Virus record (IMG/VR): IMGVR_UViG_3300022208_000010
Coordinates: 1 to 40,887 of that record
Origin: a virus
Reading direction: 5' to 3' (one strand)
DNA: 40,887 nucleotides
A program made the translations under genes and the position numbers. Positions 21,942 to 31,243 of the stretch are shown piece after piece. The notes under the pieces were generated by a model. It was not told where the DNA came from. It saw nothing but the letters and a program-made list of their open reading frames with translations, and did no database searches. How positions within the stretch are numbered: the first letter of the stretch is position 1; the number at the start of each line of letters is the position of its first letter.

Positions 21942-23456
21942 CTAAAACAAGAATTTATACAGTGCCGCCACAATCCGCAGCGCCTTGGCTTCGTCGTCGA
22001 TCATTTCGGCATCGATCCGGCTGTTGTTGGTGGCGTTGATTTCGGCGGAAATAGTCGCTTTCACATCAGCGGGATTTTTTGTCCACCCCTCGGAAGTCCA
22101 GAAATCCACAAGCGCCGAAAGGTCGCTGACAACTTTTTTCGGTTTAATCACATAGGGTTTCGCCGTTATGGCGTCGTCAGAGGTCAGCATGCCGCGGATA
22201 TAGGGTTCATTGTTAAAAACGTTCTCTATATCATAAATCTTCTGCTGGCGCAGACTCACGGAAACGGTGTCAAACCACTCTTCCGTTGACGCTCCGACAG
22301 CATTGGTCCGGTAGCTGGTCGCCAGATCTCCAACCCGCAGCTCACCGGCCACGCTTTTGAAATATCCCATACCGGCGCGGAAAAGGGCGTCGTTTTTCGC
22401 ATAGGACAGATCGCCCACACTGGAATCGTGGGGGATTCCGGTGGAAAGCGTTTTAAAAGGCCGTCCGGGGTCAAACACATTCGACCACATCACAAGCCCC
22501 ATGACGGCGGCCTGCAGCTCCCAGTTGGGAGACAGGGAACGGGCGTCCCACACGGGGCTGATTCCCTCGCTGTTGATGGTAGCCGGAACAGCAAAGGCGC
22601 CGGCGTAATCTTCTTTCACGTACCCCACAAAAGAGTTAAAAGGCCGTTTAATGGAAGGATCTTTCCGAAGGTCCCACGCGGCTTTGTAATAACCCAGATT
22701 CGTCGAATCATTGTAAGGGTTGGAAATACAGGTATAAAACCGATCTCCCAGCTTGTCGGCGCTTTCCGAATCAAAGAAGACATCTTCCGTGTCCGTCGCT
22801 CCGGCTCCGCTGGTAAGGTATCCGCCGCTTCCGGGAAGCGATACAGTCATCCCTTCGGGGTTCTGTGCTTCCTGGGTCTGTCCGCTGGGGTTAAGAGCCA
22901 GCTTGATCTGGTTTCCGTTCAGCCCGGCTGTTTTCGCTGTCAGCGTCACAGTACCGGAAGCATTCACAGCCGTGACCAGTCCGTTCGCGTTTGCCGTAAT
23001 AGCGGTGACAAGAGCATCACCCGCCTCTGTCGGTGTGGCTCCGGAGGCAACAGTAACGGGAATCAAGTCCCCGCCAATACTGAAATACCAGGTTCCGCCG
23101 GAAGTGGTATTGGTGGCGAAAATAATGGTTCCGCTGGCTTTGACGGCCGCGCCCGGTTCGGGAATGGGAACCCACCACATATTGTCGTAAAATCCGCCCA
23201 GGATACCGAAAACCCAGAGCGCCTGTCTGTGCGCTTCGGAACCGAACCCGGCCTTATCGGCCACATCGTCAGCCGTAAAAACCTGAACCGGTTCATAATC
23301 GGTAATTCCGGCAATCTTCGCCTGGTCATACTGCCCGACGATCAAACCGATAGGGGGGAGATTCCCGGCGCTGACGCTTCGGCGGACCCCCTGCAATTCA
23401 ATAAAAACCTGAGACGCCCGACTCGCGGGGTTCACGGTGTTAAAAGCAATCGCCAT
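21942..23456 (-). CDS. Contractile tail sheath protein
   Basis: This 504-aa protein matches the Mu gpL-type sheath: NPASRASQVFIELQGVRRSV at the start, PPIGLIVGQYDQAK, a central region with GDRFYTCISNPYNDSTNLGY and NSFVGYVKEDYAG, and the C-terminal block YIRGMLTSDDAITAKPYVIK ... INATNNSRIDAEMIDDEAK. It makes the contractile outer tail layer and shows that the virion is a myovirus. Confidence 0.9.
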   Translation of the reverse strand: MAIAFNTVNPASRASQVFIELQGVRRSVSAGNLPPIGLIVGQYDQAKIAGITDYEPVQVFTADDVADKAGFGSEAHRQALWVFGILGGFYDNMWWVPIPEPGAAVKASGTIIFATNTTSGGTWYFSIGGDLIPVTVASGATPTEAGDALVTAITANANGLVTAVNASGTVTLTAKTAGLNGNQIKLALNPSGQTQEAQNPEGMTVSLPGSGGYLTSGAGATDTEDVFFDSESADKLGDRFYTCISNPYNDSTNLGYYKAAWDLRKDPSIKRPFNSFVGYVKEDYAGAFAVPATINSEGISPVWDARSLSPNWELQAAVMGLVMWSNVFDPGRPFKTLSTGIPHDSSVGDLSYAKNDALFRAGMGYFKSVAGELRVGDLATSYRTNAVGASTEEWFDTVSVSLRQQKIYDIENVFNNEPYIRGMLTSDDAITAKPYVIKPKKVVSDLSALVDFWTSEGWTKNPADVKATISAEINATNNSRIDAEMIDDEAKALRIVAALYKFLF

Positions 23457-23468
23457 AAAAATTCCCTC

Positions 23469-24101
23469 CTATGGAGACGTATAATCGAATTTCAATGCAA
23501 ACTCCTGCAAAGTCACATTCAACTCTTCTAAATCATTATATACCCTTAAATCGTTAGGAATAAAGGGCATTCTGACCACAAAAGACCATCTGGCCGGCGC
23601 GTACTGCCCGGCGCTCTGTTCATTTTCCTGGTCGTAATAGGTCAGCTGAAAGTTCAAATCTCTGTCTATCAGCTGACCATATTCGGCGATTATTGCCGAA
23701 TAGGCCGGATTCTCTCTGGTAAAACCAAAATCTGAATCATTAAGCCTTGTCAATGCCTCGCGGACCTGAGCCGCCAGAAGATCCACACGCAGCGCCGCCA
23801 GCTCATCAGCCGGCAGAACGTCGCCGCCTTTCCCCAGGGCGTACATATCCACGTTCACGCGTATATTATCAAGAGCGTTCCGGCGGCTGCCTGAGCGTTC
23901 ATCATTCAGATCAACAGTCTGGGTCATGACATTGACCAGAGCCGTGTTCTGCTGCCCCTCAATCCATGGCCGCCAACGGTCCTTCGTCACCTGGAAATTC
24001 CGGCCGGCCGAAACGGCGGCCTCTTCCGCAGCCACGGCCTCAAGAGCCGCGACAACATTGGCTTTCAGATCCGTCCACAAAGGATAAGCAATTCCAGCCA
24101 T
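23469..24101 (-). CDS. Tail completion/terminator-like protein (Mu gp37 position)
   Basis: This 210-aa protein lies just before the sheath gene, the place of Mu gp37 and tail terminators. Features: GIAYPLWTDLKANVVAALEA, VNVDMYALGKGGDVLPADEL, and a strand-rich end (APARWSFVVRMPFIPNDLRV). Role (capping the tube or joining tail to head) is inferred from order. Confidence 0.55.
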   Translation of the reverse strand: MAGIAYPLWTDLKANVVAALEAVAAEEAAVSAGRNFQVTKDRWRPWIEGQQNTALVNVMTQTVDLNDERSGSRRNALDNIRVNVDMYALGKGGDVLPADELAALRVDLLAAQVREALTRLNDSDFGFTRENPAYSAIIAEYGQLIDRDLNFQLTYYDQENEQSAGQYAPARWSFVVRMPFIPNDLRVYNDLEELNVTLQEFALKFDYTSP

Positions 24102-24102
24102 A

Positions 24103-24489
24103 TCAATGCCCGTCCACGATAACGCACATCAAAAGAACGTCGCCGAAAGACCGGTCTGGAATCACGTCTTTCACTTCCGCCGTCACATCCTGACCGGCTC
24201 CATTGGTAAAACCAACAGTCCATCGCTGCAAGCTCTCTTTTCCGTCCCAGACGGTCAAATCGCTTTGGTGAATTTTCACGGCAATCTTCGGAGACGTCGC
24301 CGGAAGGTTTGTTTCGAAATTGATGGCGAAACTGGTGTCGTCGTACAGGCCTTTTATGGTCTGACTTCTCGGAACGGCCGCTCCAGCCGGCGTGTTAAAA
24401 TCCAGATCAACGCTGAAAGATCCCGCGCCCAGAGTCCCGTTAAGAATGTTGTGTGAATCCTGAACAGCCAGGGCGTGAAGATCAATCAT
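24103..24489 (-). CDS. Probable head-tail joining protein
   Basis: This 128-aa protein is beta-rich (GSFSVDLDFNTPAGAAVPRS, NLPATSPKIAVKIHQSDLTV, GDVLLMCVIVDGH), like the joining or terminator proteins that come after capsid genes. Its ATG overlaps the stop of the small upstream gene (ATGA). Family not firmly recognised. Confidence 0.5.
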   Translation of the reverse strand: MIDLHALAVQDSHNILNGTLGAGSFSVDLDFNTPAGAAVPRSQTIKGLYDDTSFAINFETNLPATSPKIAVKIHQSDLTVWDGKESLQRWTVGFTNGAGQDVTAEVKDVIPDRSFGDVLLMCVIVDGH

Positions 24490-24665
24490 TTACCAGCGCT
24501 TTCCTTTTTTTCGGGCGGGTTTTCGCCAATGATTCCGGATTTTTTAAGTTCGTCCAGTTCCTCTTTTTTATACCCTTTCAGGATACTTTCAGGAACAGGG
24601 CGCCCGGAAAATCCTTTAACGACTCGGCCGCCGATTTTACGACTGTAGTCTCTCAGGAAAATCAT
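24486..24665 (-). CDS. Small basic head-region protein
   Basis: This 59-aa protein (MIFLRDYSRKIGGRVVKGFS and onward, ending PPEKKESAGK) is shorter than most ORF cut-offs. It is supported by overlaps with both neighbours at ATGA/TGATG junctions and by the absence of any gap otherwise. It may be a connector accessory. Confidence 0.5.
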   Translation of the reverse strand: MIFLRDYSRKIGGRVVKGFSGRPVPESILKGYKKEELDELKKSGIIGENPPEKKESAGK

Positions 24666-24889
24666 TTATCAGCCGCCTTACCTTTTGAGTCTTTCACTTC
24701 TCTCAGCTTGGCTTTTTTGGCTCTTTTCAGAATCAGTCCCTCTTTGGACTTCTCTTCTTTCTGGCCGTTCAAAGCTGTTTCCAGATCCCCGAAAAGCTCC
24801 GACTCGGGAACCTTGGAACCTTCTTTATAGCTTTTGTGTTTTCCGACGTAAACCTGACCCGGAAGAACAACATAATTTTTTTCAGTCAT
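24662..24889 (-). CDS. Small Lys-rich head-region protein
   Basis: This 75-aa protein starts TEKNYVVLPGQVYVGKHKSY and ends in a Lys-rich tail (KRAKKAKLREVKDSKGKAAD). The position just after the major capsid gene and the size suit a head-completion or decoration accessory. No family is assigned. Confidence 0.5.
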   Translation of the reverse strand: MTEKNYVVLPGQVYVGKHKSYKEGSKVPESELFGDLETALNGQKEEKSKEGLILKRAKKAKLREVKDSKGKAADK

Positions 24890-24909
24890 GTCAATGCTCC
24901 TGTTTGACA

Positions 24910-24927
24910 GGGGCCCGTCAGGGCCCC
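24910..24927 (-). other. GC hairpin after the major capsid gene
   Basis: GGGGCCC-TGAC-GGGCCCC on the minus strand, without a T-run, just after the capsid stop codon. It could slow exonucleases, mark mRNA cleavage or be a weak terminator. Confidence 0.6.
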
Positions 24928-24934
24928 GTTATTC

Positions 24935-26164
24935 CTACCACGCGGGGAGGGTGATTTCCTGAACGAAATAATCGATTCCCTTGGTGTAAAGAGCTTCACA
25001 GAACCAGTAAGCTCTCTGCTCTCTGGCCAGTGTTCTCAGGTCGGGAGTCTGATCCACTTCAACGCGAAGGTCGCTTTTTCTGGCGATCTTCATGTATTCG
25101 TTGTTCGATCTTCCGGCGGGAATAATCGCGTAAGCGGTTCCCTGGGAAACACCGGAATAAGAAACAGTACGGTCTCTCAGCGGAATGTCTTCCCCGTCGT
25201 ACTCGACGACGTTGGAAATTTCCATAAGAGCGGGATACTTCTCTTCGTTGGTGTTCTGCAATCCCCTGGCAACGCGGGCAATGTGCCGGGCGTCGTAAGG
25301 AGCGGCCAGAATATTCACGTCATTGACGTTCAGCTTTCTTCCGGTAACAGGATGTTCCCGGTTCCCCAGATCGTCCAGAGCGTCTTCCAGTGTCAGATAA
25401 AGCAGCTCCTGACGTCCCACGCCGCTTGTGGCGTTGGCCGGTGTCTGCTGCGCTCCGGCATAACTGAAATTCAGAATGGGAGCTATGGCATTGTCGTCCA
25501 GCTTGGCGTTATAGCCAACCATGACGGCATCCATCACGCGCTCGGGGGTAATCGTCTGATCGAAAAGCGCGGCCATCAGATCCCAGGTAAAGCCGGCAGC
25601 ATAAATCACCTGAGTGATGGAATCGTAACCGCCGCCTCTGGTTTCGCCCTGAGCCACGGCGTCGCCGTGTCCGGTGTTCTCCTCAAAAACCACTCCGAAA
25701 GGATTGATTTCCGTGGGGTTCATCGTGCGGGTGAAAGCGGGGTTTGTTACCACGTCATAGAAAAATTCCCGAATGGTCGGCATAGCCGCCTTTCTGACGG
25801 AAATGTCCATCCTGAACGCGTCCCAGAGATTGTCCCAGTCAACGGGAAGGGTGTTCCCGCTCATGAAAACACCGGAAGAAATCCGCTCTCTGGCGGTCAT
25901 CATCTTCCCGTCGCTCCATTTCATGGGAACGTTAAAACCGGCGCCTTCGTTGGGGGCTCCGTATTTTCCCGTAAAAGTCATGCTGCTCAGGTTCCCAATT
26001 TTGTCGCGGTTTCCGAAAGCAGAATTGAACATCTGTTCCTGCGTCATCTTTCCGAAATTGCCGGACAGAACGGGAGAATTAAAACCAACAAGCTCAATGC
26101 GCTTCCCGGTTATGTTTTTTGCCGCCTCGGCGGCCATTTTGTTCTTACTTACAAGCAAGTCCAC
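24935..26164 (-). CDS. Major capsid protein
   Basis: This 409-aa protein follows protease and decoration genes as expected. Parts that fit an HK97-fold capsid are the N-terminal arm (KNKMAAEAAKNITGKRIELV), the central AAGFTWDLMAALFDQTITPE, the ILAAPYDARHIARVARGLQN block, and the C-terminal WFCEALYTKGIDYFVQEITL. The overall type (lambda gpE or Mu gpT) cannot be told apart by eye. It forms the icosahedral shell. Confidence 0.8.
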   Translation of the reverse strand: MDLLVSKNKMAAEAAKNITGKRIELVGFNSPVLSGNFGKMTQEQMFNSAFGNRDKIGNLSSMTFTGKYGAPNEGAGFNVPMKWSDGKMMTARERISSGVFMSGNTLPVDWDNLWDAFRMDISVRKAAMPTIREFFYDVVTNPAFTRTMNPTEINPFGVVFEENTGHGDAVAQGETRGGGYDSITQVIYAAGFTWDLMAALFDQTITPERVMDAVMVGYNAKLDDNAIAPILNFSYAGAQQTPANATSGVGRQELLYLTLEDALDDLGNREHPVTGRKLNVNDVNILAAPYDARHIARVARGLQNTNEEKYPALMEISNVVEYDGEDIPLRDRTVSYSGVSQGTAYAIIPAGRSNNEYMKIARKSDLRVEVDQTPDLRTLAREQRAYWFCEALYTKGIDYFVQEITLPAW

Positions 26165-26174
26165 GTCCTACCTC

Positions 26175-26615
26175 CTACGCCGTTACCAGATCACCGTTCT
26201 GGTAGGGGGGCTTATATTCGATGTAAGCGGGCGTCGCGGCAGGCGCGGCTCCGATCACCTCGGCTTTCACTGTTACAAGACCGGCGGCACCTGTGTCTTT
26301 CCATTCCCCGGGATCACTGTTTGTCTGGGGGAGAAAATAAATCGGGTTTTTACCGGCGGCGAACGTGTCGGCCGCGTCAACCTGATTCATGGAAACATGG
26401 CGGTTCGGGTTCACGTCGATTTTTCCACTGGCGCCGGCGGCAATACCGTCCTGCTCCATAACGTTCCCGATCCATCCGTCAAAAAAGACGGTTTCGCCAA
26501 ACAGGACCGTTCTGGTCGTGCTGTTTGTCACTTCGACAGCCACAGGCTCGCCGAACTGTTTCTTTTCCGTAAAATTATAAGCGTTTACGGGAACCGCGTT
26601 GTCAGTTGCGCCCAT
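26175..26615 (-). CDS. Capsid decoration / DUF2190-like protein
   Basis: This 146-aa protein fits DUF2190-like head decoration proteins: VPVNAYNFTEKKQFGEPVAV, a central GNVMEQDGIAAGASGKIDVN, and PIYFLPQTNSD. It sits between protease and capsid genes, the place of lambda gpD. It probably binds the shell exterior and stiffens the mature head. Confidence 0.65.
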   Translation of the reverse strand: MGATDNAVPVNAYNFTEKKQFGEPVAVEVTNSTTRTVLFGETVFFDGWIGNVMEQDGIAAGASGKIDVNPNRHVSMNQVDAADTFAAGKNPIYFLPQTNSDPGEWKDTGAAGLVTVKAEVIGAAPAATPAYIEYKPPYQNGDLVTA

Positions 26616-26618
26616 GCT

Positions 26619-28019
26619 CTACGCCTCCACGTGAGTGGCGGGTTTATCGTCTCCGCCATCTCCTCCGCCAATATTCCCGGCGCTCTCAAGAGCGGCCATT
26701 CTGGCGGGGTCTCTCATGACCTTCATCATAGCCGCCACCATAAGGGGCTGAACGGCGTCAACATTGGTCCCGTCTTCAATCGCTTTGTCGATCACTTCCA
26801 GAACTTCGGGAATATCTTTGTATTCCTCCTGTTTTTTCATGGACGACAGCGCTTTGACTCTTTCCCGCTCCTTCATAACGCCGTCAGTGACGGATTCGTT
26901 ATAAACCTCGGGGAGTTCTGCCATAAGCTCTTTTTTGTTTTCCACTTTGGTTTCCTCCGTGTGAAATTCCCCCGATGTGGGAACGGGGTTATTACTTCCG
27001 CCCTTTCCGGCGGTAGATTTCATTTCGTTAAACCGGTCCAGATAGCGGCGCAATAAATTGCTCACGCGCTCTTTGTCATCCTCCGGTATGTCGGACTGGG
27101 GAACACGCGCCAGTCCGTTTCTAACAGCGGCAATATTCACAAATTCGCCGTCTCCGTTTTTATAATCCCAGTGCGGGAATTTGTAAGCGCCGAAATCATC
27201 GGCGTTATCTTCATCATACCAGCCGAACCGTTTTGTGTAAGATTCTTTCGGCAGATCGTCGCTGCTTTCCACGTCGACATGCTTTCTCCACCGGCTTTCC
27301 GATGCGGAAGCGTCCCAGGGCTCATCAATCAGCTTGGCGCCCGGCTTGTAATCGGGAACGGCCATCAAAGGAGTCCGCAAACAGGCGGCCGCTCTCTGGA
27401 CGTCAAACCTTTCACCGGATTTCGCTTTCTTCTGATTCGCCGCCATCTTTTTGAATTCTTCTTTTCTGGCTCTCATCAGAGACATGCGGTCACTGTTCCC
27501 CGCGTTGGCGTCGGAAGATTCCAGGAGTCTGTCAGCGAATCCCTCGGAAACAATTTCAGAACCGAAAAACCACGTTTCGGAATCCATCATGTCCGTTATC
27601 GCTTCAACCGATTTTCTGGACCGCTTCGCGTAAACTTCCCGGTACATCTCTGTCACCTTTTTCAAAAAGGAGAAAACCGATTCCATATCGGAATAATCTC
27701 CGGCGGCAAATGTCATGGGGTTGTGAATCATATAACCTGAAATAGCCGAAACGGCCACATCGTCCCAAACAGGGGCGGCCGCTATGGCGGAACCCATACT
27801 CGCCGCAACACCCTTGATTTCAAGATTCATCTTGATCCCCGGATTGTCGGCCTTATGATCCATCAGAATGTTAAAAATATCGGCACCGTTAAAAATGTCG
27901 CCGCCAATGCTGGAAAACCGGACGGTCAGATCTTCGCCTGCCGAACTTCTCAAAGAGTCTCTAACATTATCGGGCCACAGATCCCAACCTATTTCACCAT
28001 GGAATTCCAAAACTTTCAT
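26619..28019 (-). CDS. ClpP-type prohead protease with C-terminal scaffold-like region
   Basis: This 466-aa protein has an N-terminal ClpP/S49-like protease (about 1-170): catalytic Ser74 in KGVAASMGSA and His99 in GYMIHNP, with the helix MYREVYAKRSRKSVEAITDM. The middle (about 235-330) has PKESYTKRFGWYDEDNADDF, IAAVRNGLARVPQSDIPEDD, a domain often joined to such proteases. The C-terminus (about 360-466) is helical and Gly/Asp-rich at the end, like the scaffold in lambda C/Nu3. The probable promoter just upstream gives a transcript starting at the ATG. Confidence 0.85.
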   Translation of the reverse strand: MKVLEFHGEIGWDLWPDNVRDSLRSSAGEDLTVRFSSIGGDIFNGADIFNILMDHKADNPGIKMNLEIKGVAASMGSAIAAAPVWDDVAVSAISGYMIHNPMTFAAGDYSDMESVFSFLKKVTEMYREVYAKRSRKSVEAITDMMDSETWFFGSEIVSEGFADRLLESSDANAGNSDRMSLMRARKEEFKKMAANQKKAKSGERFDVQRAAACLRTPLMAVPDYKPGAKLIDEPWDASASESRWRKHVDVESSDDLPKESYTKRFGWYDEDNADDFGAYKFPHWDYKNGDGEFVNIAAVRNGLARVPQSDIPEDDKERVSNLLRRYLDRFNEMKSTAGKGGSNNPVPTSGEFHTEETKVENKKELMAELPEVYNESVTDGVMKERERVKALSSMKKQEEYKDIPEVLEVIDKAIEDGTNVDAVQPLMVAAMMKVMRDPARMAALESAGNIGGGDGGDDKPATHVEA

Positions 28020-28025
28020 ATTACT

Positions 28026-28053
28026 ATTATCTCCGATTTCTCGTCATTGTCAA
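28026..28053 (-). promoter_or_regulatory. Internal late promoter giving a possibly leaderless protease mRNA
   Basis: On the minus strand TTGACA (28053-28048), 16 bases, GATAAT (28031-28026); the ATG of the protease gene is exactly seven bases past the -10 box. A CGGAG lies about ten bases before that ATG, so read-through mRNA may be translated normally. Confidence 0.55.
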
Positions 28054-28065
28054 GAATCTCTAAAA

Positions 28066-29151
28066 TTAAGGCTCAACAACATGCCCCCTGACCTTCATTC
28101 TCAGCCTGACAACATTTACATTGTCGTGAACCGAAACATAAAAATATTGCTTGCTTCCCGATAATCTGGCAACAACACCATAATTATTCTGTCCGTTAAA
28201 TATTTTTTCCGCTGAAATCCCATATTGTCCTCCGCCGGAGGAGCGGGAAGTATAAACCACATTCTGGGGGCCGCAATAAATTCGGAAATCTCCGTTATCA
28301 CTGACATTGGCAAGGTGAATAACGTTTTCCTCTTCCTGCTGGTCGTTAAGTTCTTTGTAACCGAAATACATCCCGTTAACCAGTTTCGGTTGATCTCCAA
28401 ATAATCCGTCATCGGGATTCGTCGCTGTTATCATCCCGACCGTTATGGCGGTCAAGTCATAAGACAAATTATCAACCGGGGAAAGATCAAATTCGACAGG
28501 AGCGTCAATTGTTGCCCCGGCCAGCTGCTGCATTGCGGCGGACGTCCTTTTCGACGACAAAATAAACTGTGTATCAACATTGAAATCAAGCGACGGCATA
28601 ACGGTAATCTGATTCACGTTAATCGCTATAACTTCTCCCTGAAATAACCGCGGGAGGCTCAATCCGTCATCATATTTTATTTCGATATAATTACCGACGA
28701 CGAACCCATGCCCGGCTTCCAAATCAATACGATGGCTTTCAACATCAACATTCTGAGCTAAGACAACATCCTGGATTTTTTGTGTCAAAAAATATTCAAT
28801 CGGGAAAGAGGTCTGATCTTGTATATAAATATCTCTTGTATTGTCAACTTCCCCGACAAGTATTTTTCCCGAAGTCGGGACAGCTCTGACACTGGCGCAC
28901 AAAACATAAACGTCGACAGCCTCAGAAGATCTTAACTCTTCATCTATCGAGTCCGCAAACAATAAAATAGCCTCAGAGCCTTCAATGTCATCAACAGAAG
29001 AAGGATCGACCGGGGCGGTTTGTCCGGTCAACCTGTAAGTTCTGTAATAATTATTTGTTGCTTCAACCCGATAGAGGAAAAGACGCCTGACAGCTGTTGC
29101 CACCTTAACCCACACTAAGGGGCTAAAGGTTTTCACTTCCGGATTAGCCAT
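28066..29151 (-). CDS. Unknown beta-rich protein between portal and protease
   Basis: This 361-aa protein (starts ANPEVKTFSPLVWVKVATAV; strand-rich throughout, e.g. RIDLEAGHGFVVGNYIEIKY and YFYVSVHDNVNVVRLRMKVR) is not part of the normal portal-protease order. Repeated short strands and Gly/Asn turns suit a virion surface or fibre-like protein. It may be a head-surface accessory. It starts 3 bases before the portal stop region, with GGAG upstream. No family recognised. Confidence 0.55.
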   Translation of the reverse strand: MANPEVKTFSPLVWVKVATAVRRLFLYRVEATNNYYRTYRLTGQTAPVDPSSVDDIEGSEAILLFADSIDEELRSSEAVDVYVLCASVRAVPTSGKILVGEVDNTRDIYIQDQTSFPIEYFLTQKIQDVVLAQNVDVESHRIDLEAGHGFVVGNYIEIKYDDGLSLPRLFQGEVIAINVNQITVMPSLDFNVDTQFILSSKRTSAAMQQLAGATIDAPVEFDLSPVDNLSYDLTAITVGMITATNPDDGLFGDQPKLVNGMYFGYKELNDQQEEENVIHLANVSDNGDFRIYCGPQNVVYTSRSSGGGQYGISAEKIFNGQNNYGVVARLSGSKQYFYVSVHDNVNVVRLRMKVRGHVVEP

Positions 29152-29154
29152 TTT

Positions 29155-30747
29155 TTACTGATCTCCCAGATCAACATCGATTCCTGCAAAAGGAACCTGC
29201 ATTTCGGCCACTATTTCCAGTTCCTGGCGGCAGACTCTTAAATTTTCATCATAATCGCCGCCGCCCCTTTCAGCCGTAATCTGTTTTCCGGTCCGGTATC
29301 CTCTGTTCTGCTCGATCACATGGGCTTTTACGGATTTCAGCGGATCAATGTCCGGGCGCTGGTTCCCGATCCACTTGGCATTGCACCAGGCGTCACGGAT
29401 ATCTTCGTCGATGGTAAACCCGGGTGCGTCAACAACGCCCCTCAGAACTTCGCCCCACAACCACATTTTATAAACCAGCTCGCTGGTCATCGAATGGTTA
29501 AAGCGATATTTTTCTATTTCATACCACGCCAGAATCAGTTCCCCCCGGCTGGCGCTGTAATTGTTGGAAAATTGTTTATCTAAAACGGATATGGGAATCC
29601 CCCTGGAAGAAGAAAGATTCTTTTTCACCTGATCCATAAAGGTCCCGAAATTCACATTCGGGCGCTTCGTGTCGTGTGAATTGATCTTGTATCCACCGGG
29701 CAGAGAATCAACAACCAGACCGCCCTCTGTGTAATCAAGATTTTTCCGGTTGTTTAACCAGTCTTCCGCGCTGATCTTCGTTGTAGATTGATCGCCGCCG
29801 CCGGCGATTCCGTTTGTCAGGCTCGGCATACCGTCGTCGCCTTCCGGCGTTTCCACCCAAACGGCATAAAGGGCATTGACCACCGCCGCCTGCAGTTCCA
29901 GAACTTCATAGTCGCCCAGCTTCATCAACTCGGTCACAATGGAAGCCAGGATCCCGACGCCGCGCCGGTTATCTCCCAGCTTCACATGATTGACAAAAAC
30001 GCGCCCGGATCGCGGGCCTTCCCGCAAAACGCGAACCGTTTTCTGGTAATTATGATCGTAAATGTGATAAGCCACAGCTGCGCCGCTGGGATCATATTCA
30101 ATCCCGTTCTCTTCTGTGTTCCCCTTGGCCACAACAGAACCGGACGGCGTTCTCACGTCTTCCGGCCTTATAATCTGTATAGTCATGGGGTTTTTCTTTG
30201 TCGCCAGGCTGTAGCGGTACAATTCAAAATATTCGCCATTAATCAAAAGGTGATTGAAAATAACCTGTTCCTGCTGGAATCGGTTTAAATCGTTTTCATG
30301 AGAAACCCGCTTTCTCTTCGCCCATAACAGATAACGGCGCTCCACTGTCGTCTGCCAGTCTTTCTTCTGCTCGTCCGTCCAGCTTTCAGCTGCCGGAATC
30401 AAATCATAAAACGGCTGGGATTCCAACATTAACCCATGCCCGACGGTTAAAGTTGAAAAAGTGGACACCATGGATTGAGCGATGGGAGATTCATTGTAAA
30501 CAATGCGGGAATTCCGGCGCGATATGGTGTTATCGTTCCCCGGCATCAAGCCGGCATATTTCCCCTGCTTAATTCCGGTTGAATAAAATTCATCGGCCAG
30601 GTTGTGGGATTTCATAAAAGAATTGATATTCTCGGCCAGTTTTCCCACAACATTCAAGGCGGCCTGTCTGTTCTTTTCTTTCAGCACCATGGCATTGGCC
30701 GCCGACTCCGCCGCACGGGCCCGTCTTCCGCCGTCAAATAAACCCAT
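29155..30747 (-). CDS. Portal protein (lambda gpB type)
   Basis: This 530-aa protein fits the lambda-type portal: RRNSRIVYNESPIAQSMVST, ESWTDEQKKDWQTTVERRYL, a middle with IFNHLLINGEYFELYRYSLA, QIIRPEDVRTPSG, and the stem region SSSRGIPISVLDKQFSNNYS followed by SRGELILAWYEIEKYR. It forms the dodecameric vertex ring through which DNA is packed. The next gene (protease) matches this order. Confidence 0.9.
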   Translation of the reverse strand: MGLFDGGRRARAAESAANAMVLKEKNRQAALNVVGKLAENINSFMKSHNLADEFYSTGIKQGKYAGLMPGNDNTISRRNSRIVYNESPIAQSMVSTFSTLTVGHGLMLESQPFYDLIPAAESWTDEQKKDWQTTVERRYLLWAKRKRVSHENDLNRFQQEQVIFNHLLINGEYFELYRYSLATKKNPMTIQIIRPEDVRTPSGSVVAKGNTEENGIEYDPSGAAVAYHIYDHNYQKTVRVLREGPRSGRVFVNHVKLGDNRRGVGILASIVTELMKLGDYEVLELQAAVVNALYAVWVETPEGDDGMPSLTNGIAGGGDQSTTKISAEDWLNNRKNLDYTEGGLVVDSLPGGYKINSHDTKRPNVNFGTFMDQVKKNLSSSRGIPISVLDKQFSNNYSASRGELILAWYEIEKYRFNHSMTSELVYKMWLWGEVLRGVVDAPGFTIDEDIRDAWCNAKWIGNQRPDIDPLKSVKAHVIEQNRGYRTGKQITAERGGGDYDENLRVCRQELEIVAEMQVPFAGIDVDLGDQ

Positions 30748-31064
30748 TAAAAACCGCCCCTTTCATTTCCGCGAAAATTAACGGAAACAGCACGGGTTCC
30801 GCCACCATTCCCGGACTTGCATTCAAGCGCCTTCATCCAGACAGCCAGAATGCTTTCAATCTTGTCAATTTCGGCGCTCTCGACCTTTTGGCGCCCCTGT
30901 GTTGTATCTTTGTCATAAAGTTTTAATGTAGCTCTTTCTAGCTGATCCATATAAAAATCAACTTTTTCCTGAATCTGTTCGAGAGTATACAACTTGCAAA
31001 TGGTCTGCCAATTAAGAGAACGGCTCATATAAACCATTATGGGTGTAATGTCTCTACCGGTCAA
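30747..31064 (-). CDS. Head-tail connector accessory (gpW/DUF6148-like)
   Basis: This protein of up to 105 aa (ATG at 31028 gives 93 aa) has a helical hairpin YTLEQIQEKVDFYMDQLERA and EIDKIESILAVWMKALECKS, then a Gly/Arg-rich tail. In lambda a small gpW gene lies at this place before the portal. The start is uncertain because no good ribosome-binding site is seen. Its stop overlaps the portal start. Confidence 0.5.
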   Translation of the reverse strand: MTGRDITPIMVYMSRSLNWQTICKLYTLEQIQEKVDFYMDQLERATLKLYDKDTTQGRQKVESAEIDKIESILAVWMKALECKSGNGGGTRAVSVNFRGNERGGF

Positions 31065-31157
31065 GACCGGAAAATTTCATATTTTATCAATTATTTTCCA
31101 ATTTAACCTTGTGAATGCCTGCAAGGCTACAACAATGCAAAGCGAAGAGAGAAAAAG

Positions 31158-31186
31158 TTGACATCATAATAAAAAATGTTTAGCAT
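31158..31186 (+). promoter_or_regulatory. Promoter of the antirepressor transcript
   Basis: TTGACA (31158-31163), 17 bases, TAGCAT (31181-31186). Transcription should begin near 31193, leaving about 130 bases of leader before the antirepressor start codon. Confidence 0.65.
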
Positions 31187-31243
31187 TATTTTAGGCCGTT
31201 GGCCAGCTCATTTCACGGTGAGTAAATAATTCAGGGTAAGAAG

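Noticed and set aside
22428-23531. Long plus-strand ORFs opposite sheath and capsid genes
   Set aside because: They are antisense shadows of the sheath gene (and at 25283-27056 of capsid genes) without ribosome-binding sites or recognisable domains.
17876-24101. Mu-type transposable phage
   Set aside because: Tail genes are Mu-like, but no MuA/MuB transposition genes exist; a tyrosine integrase is present instead.
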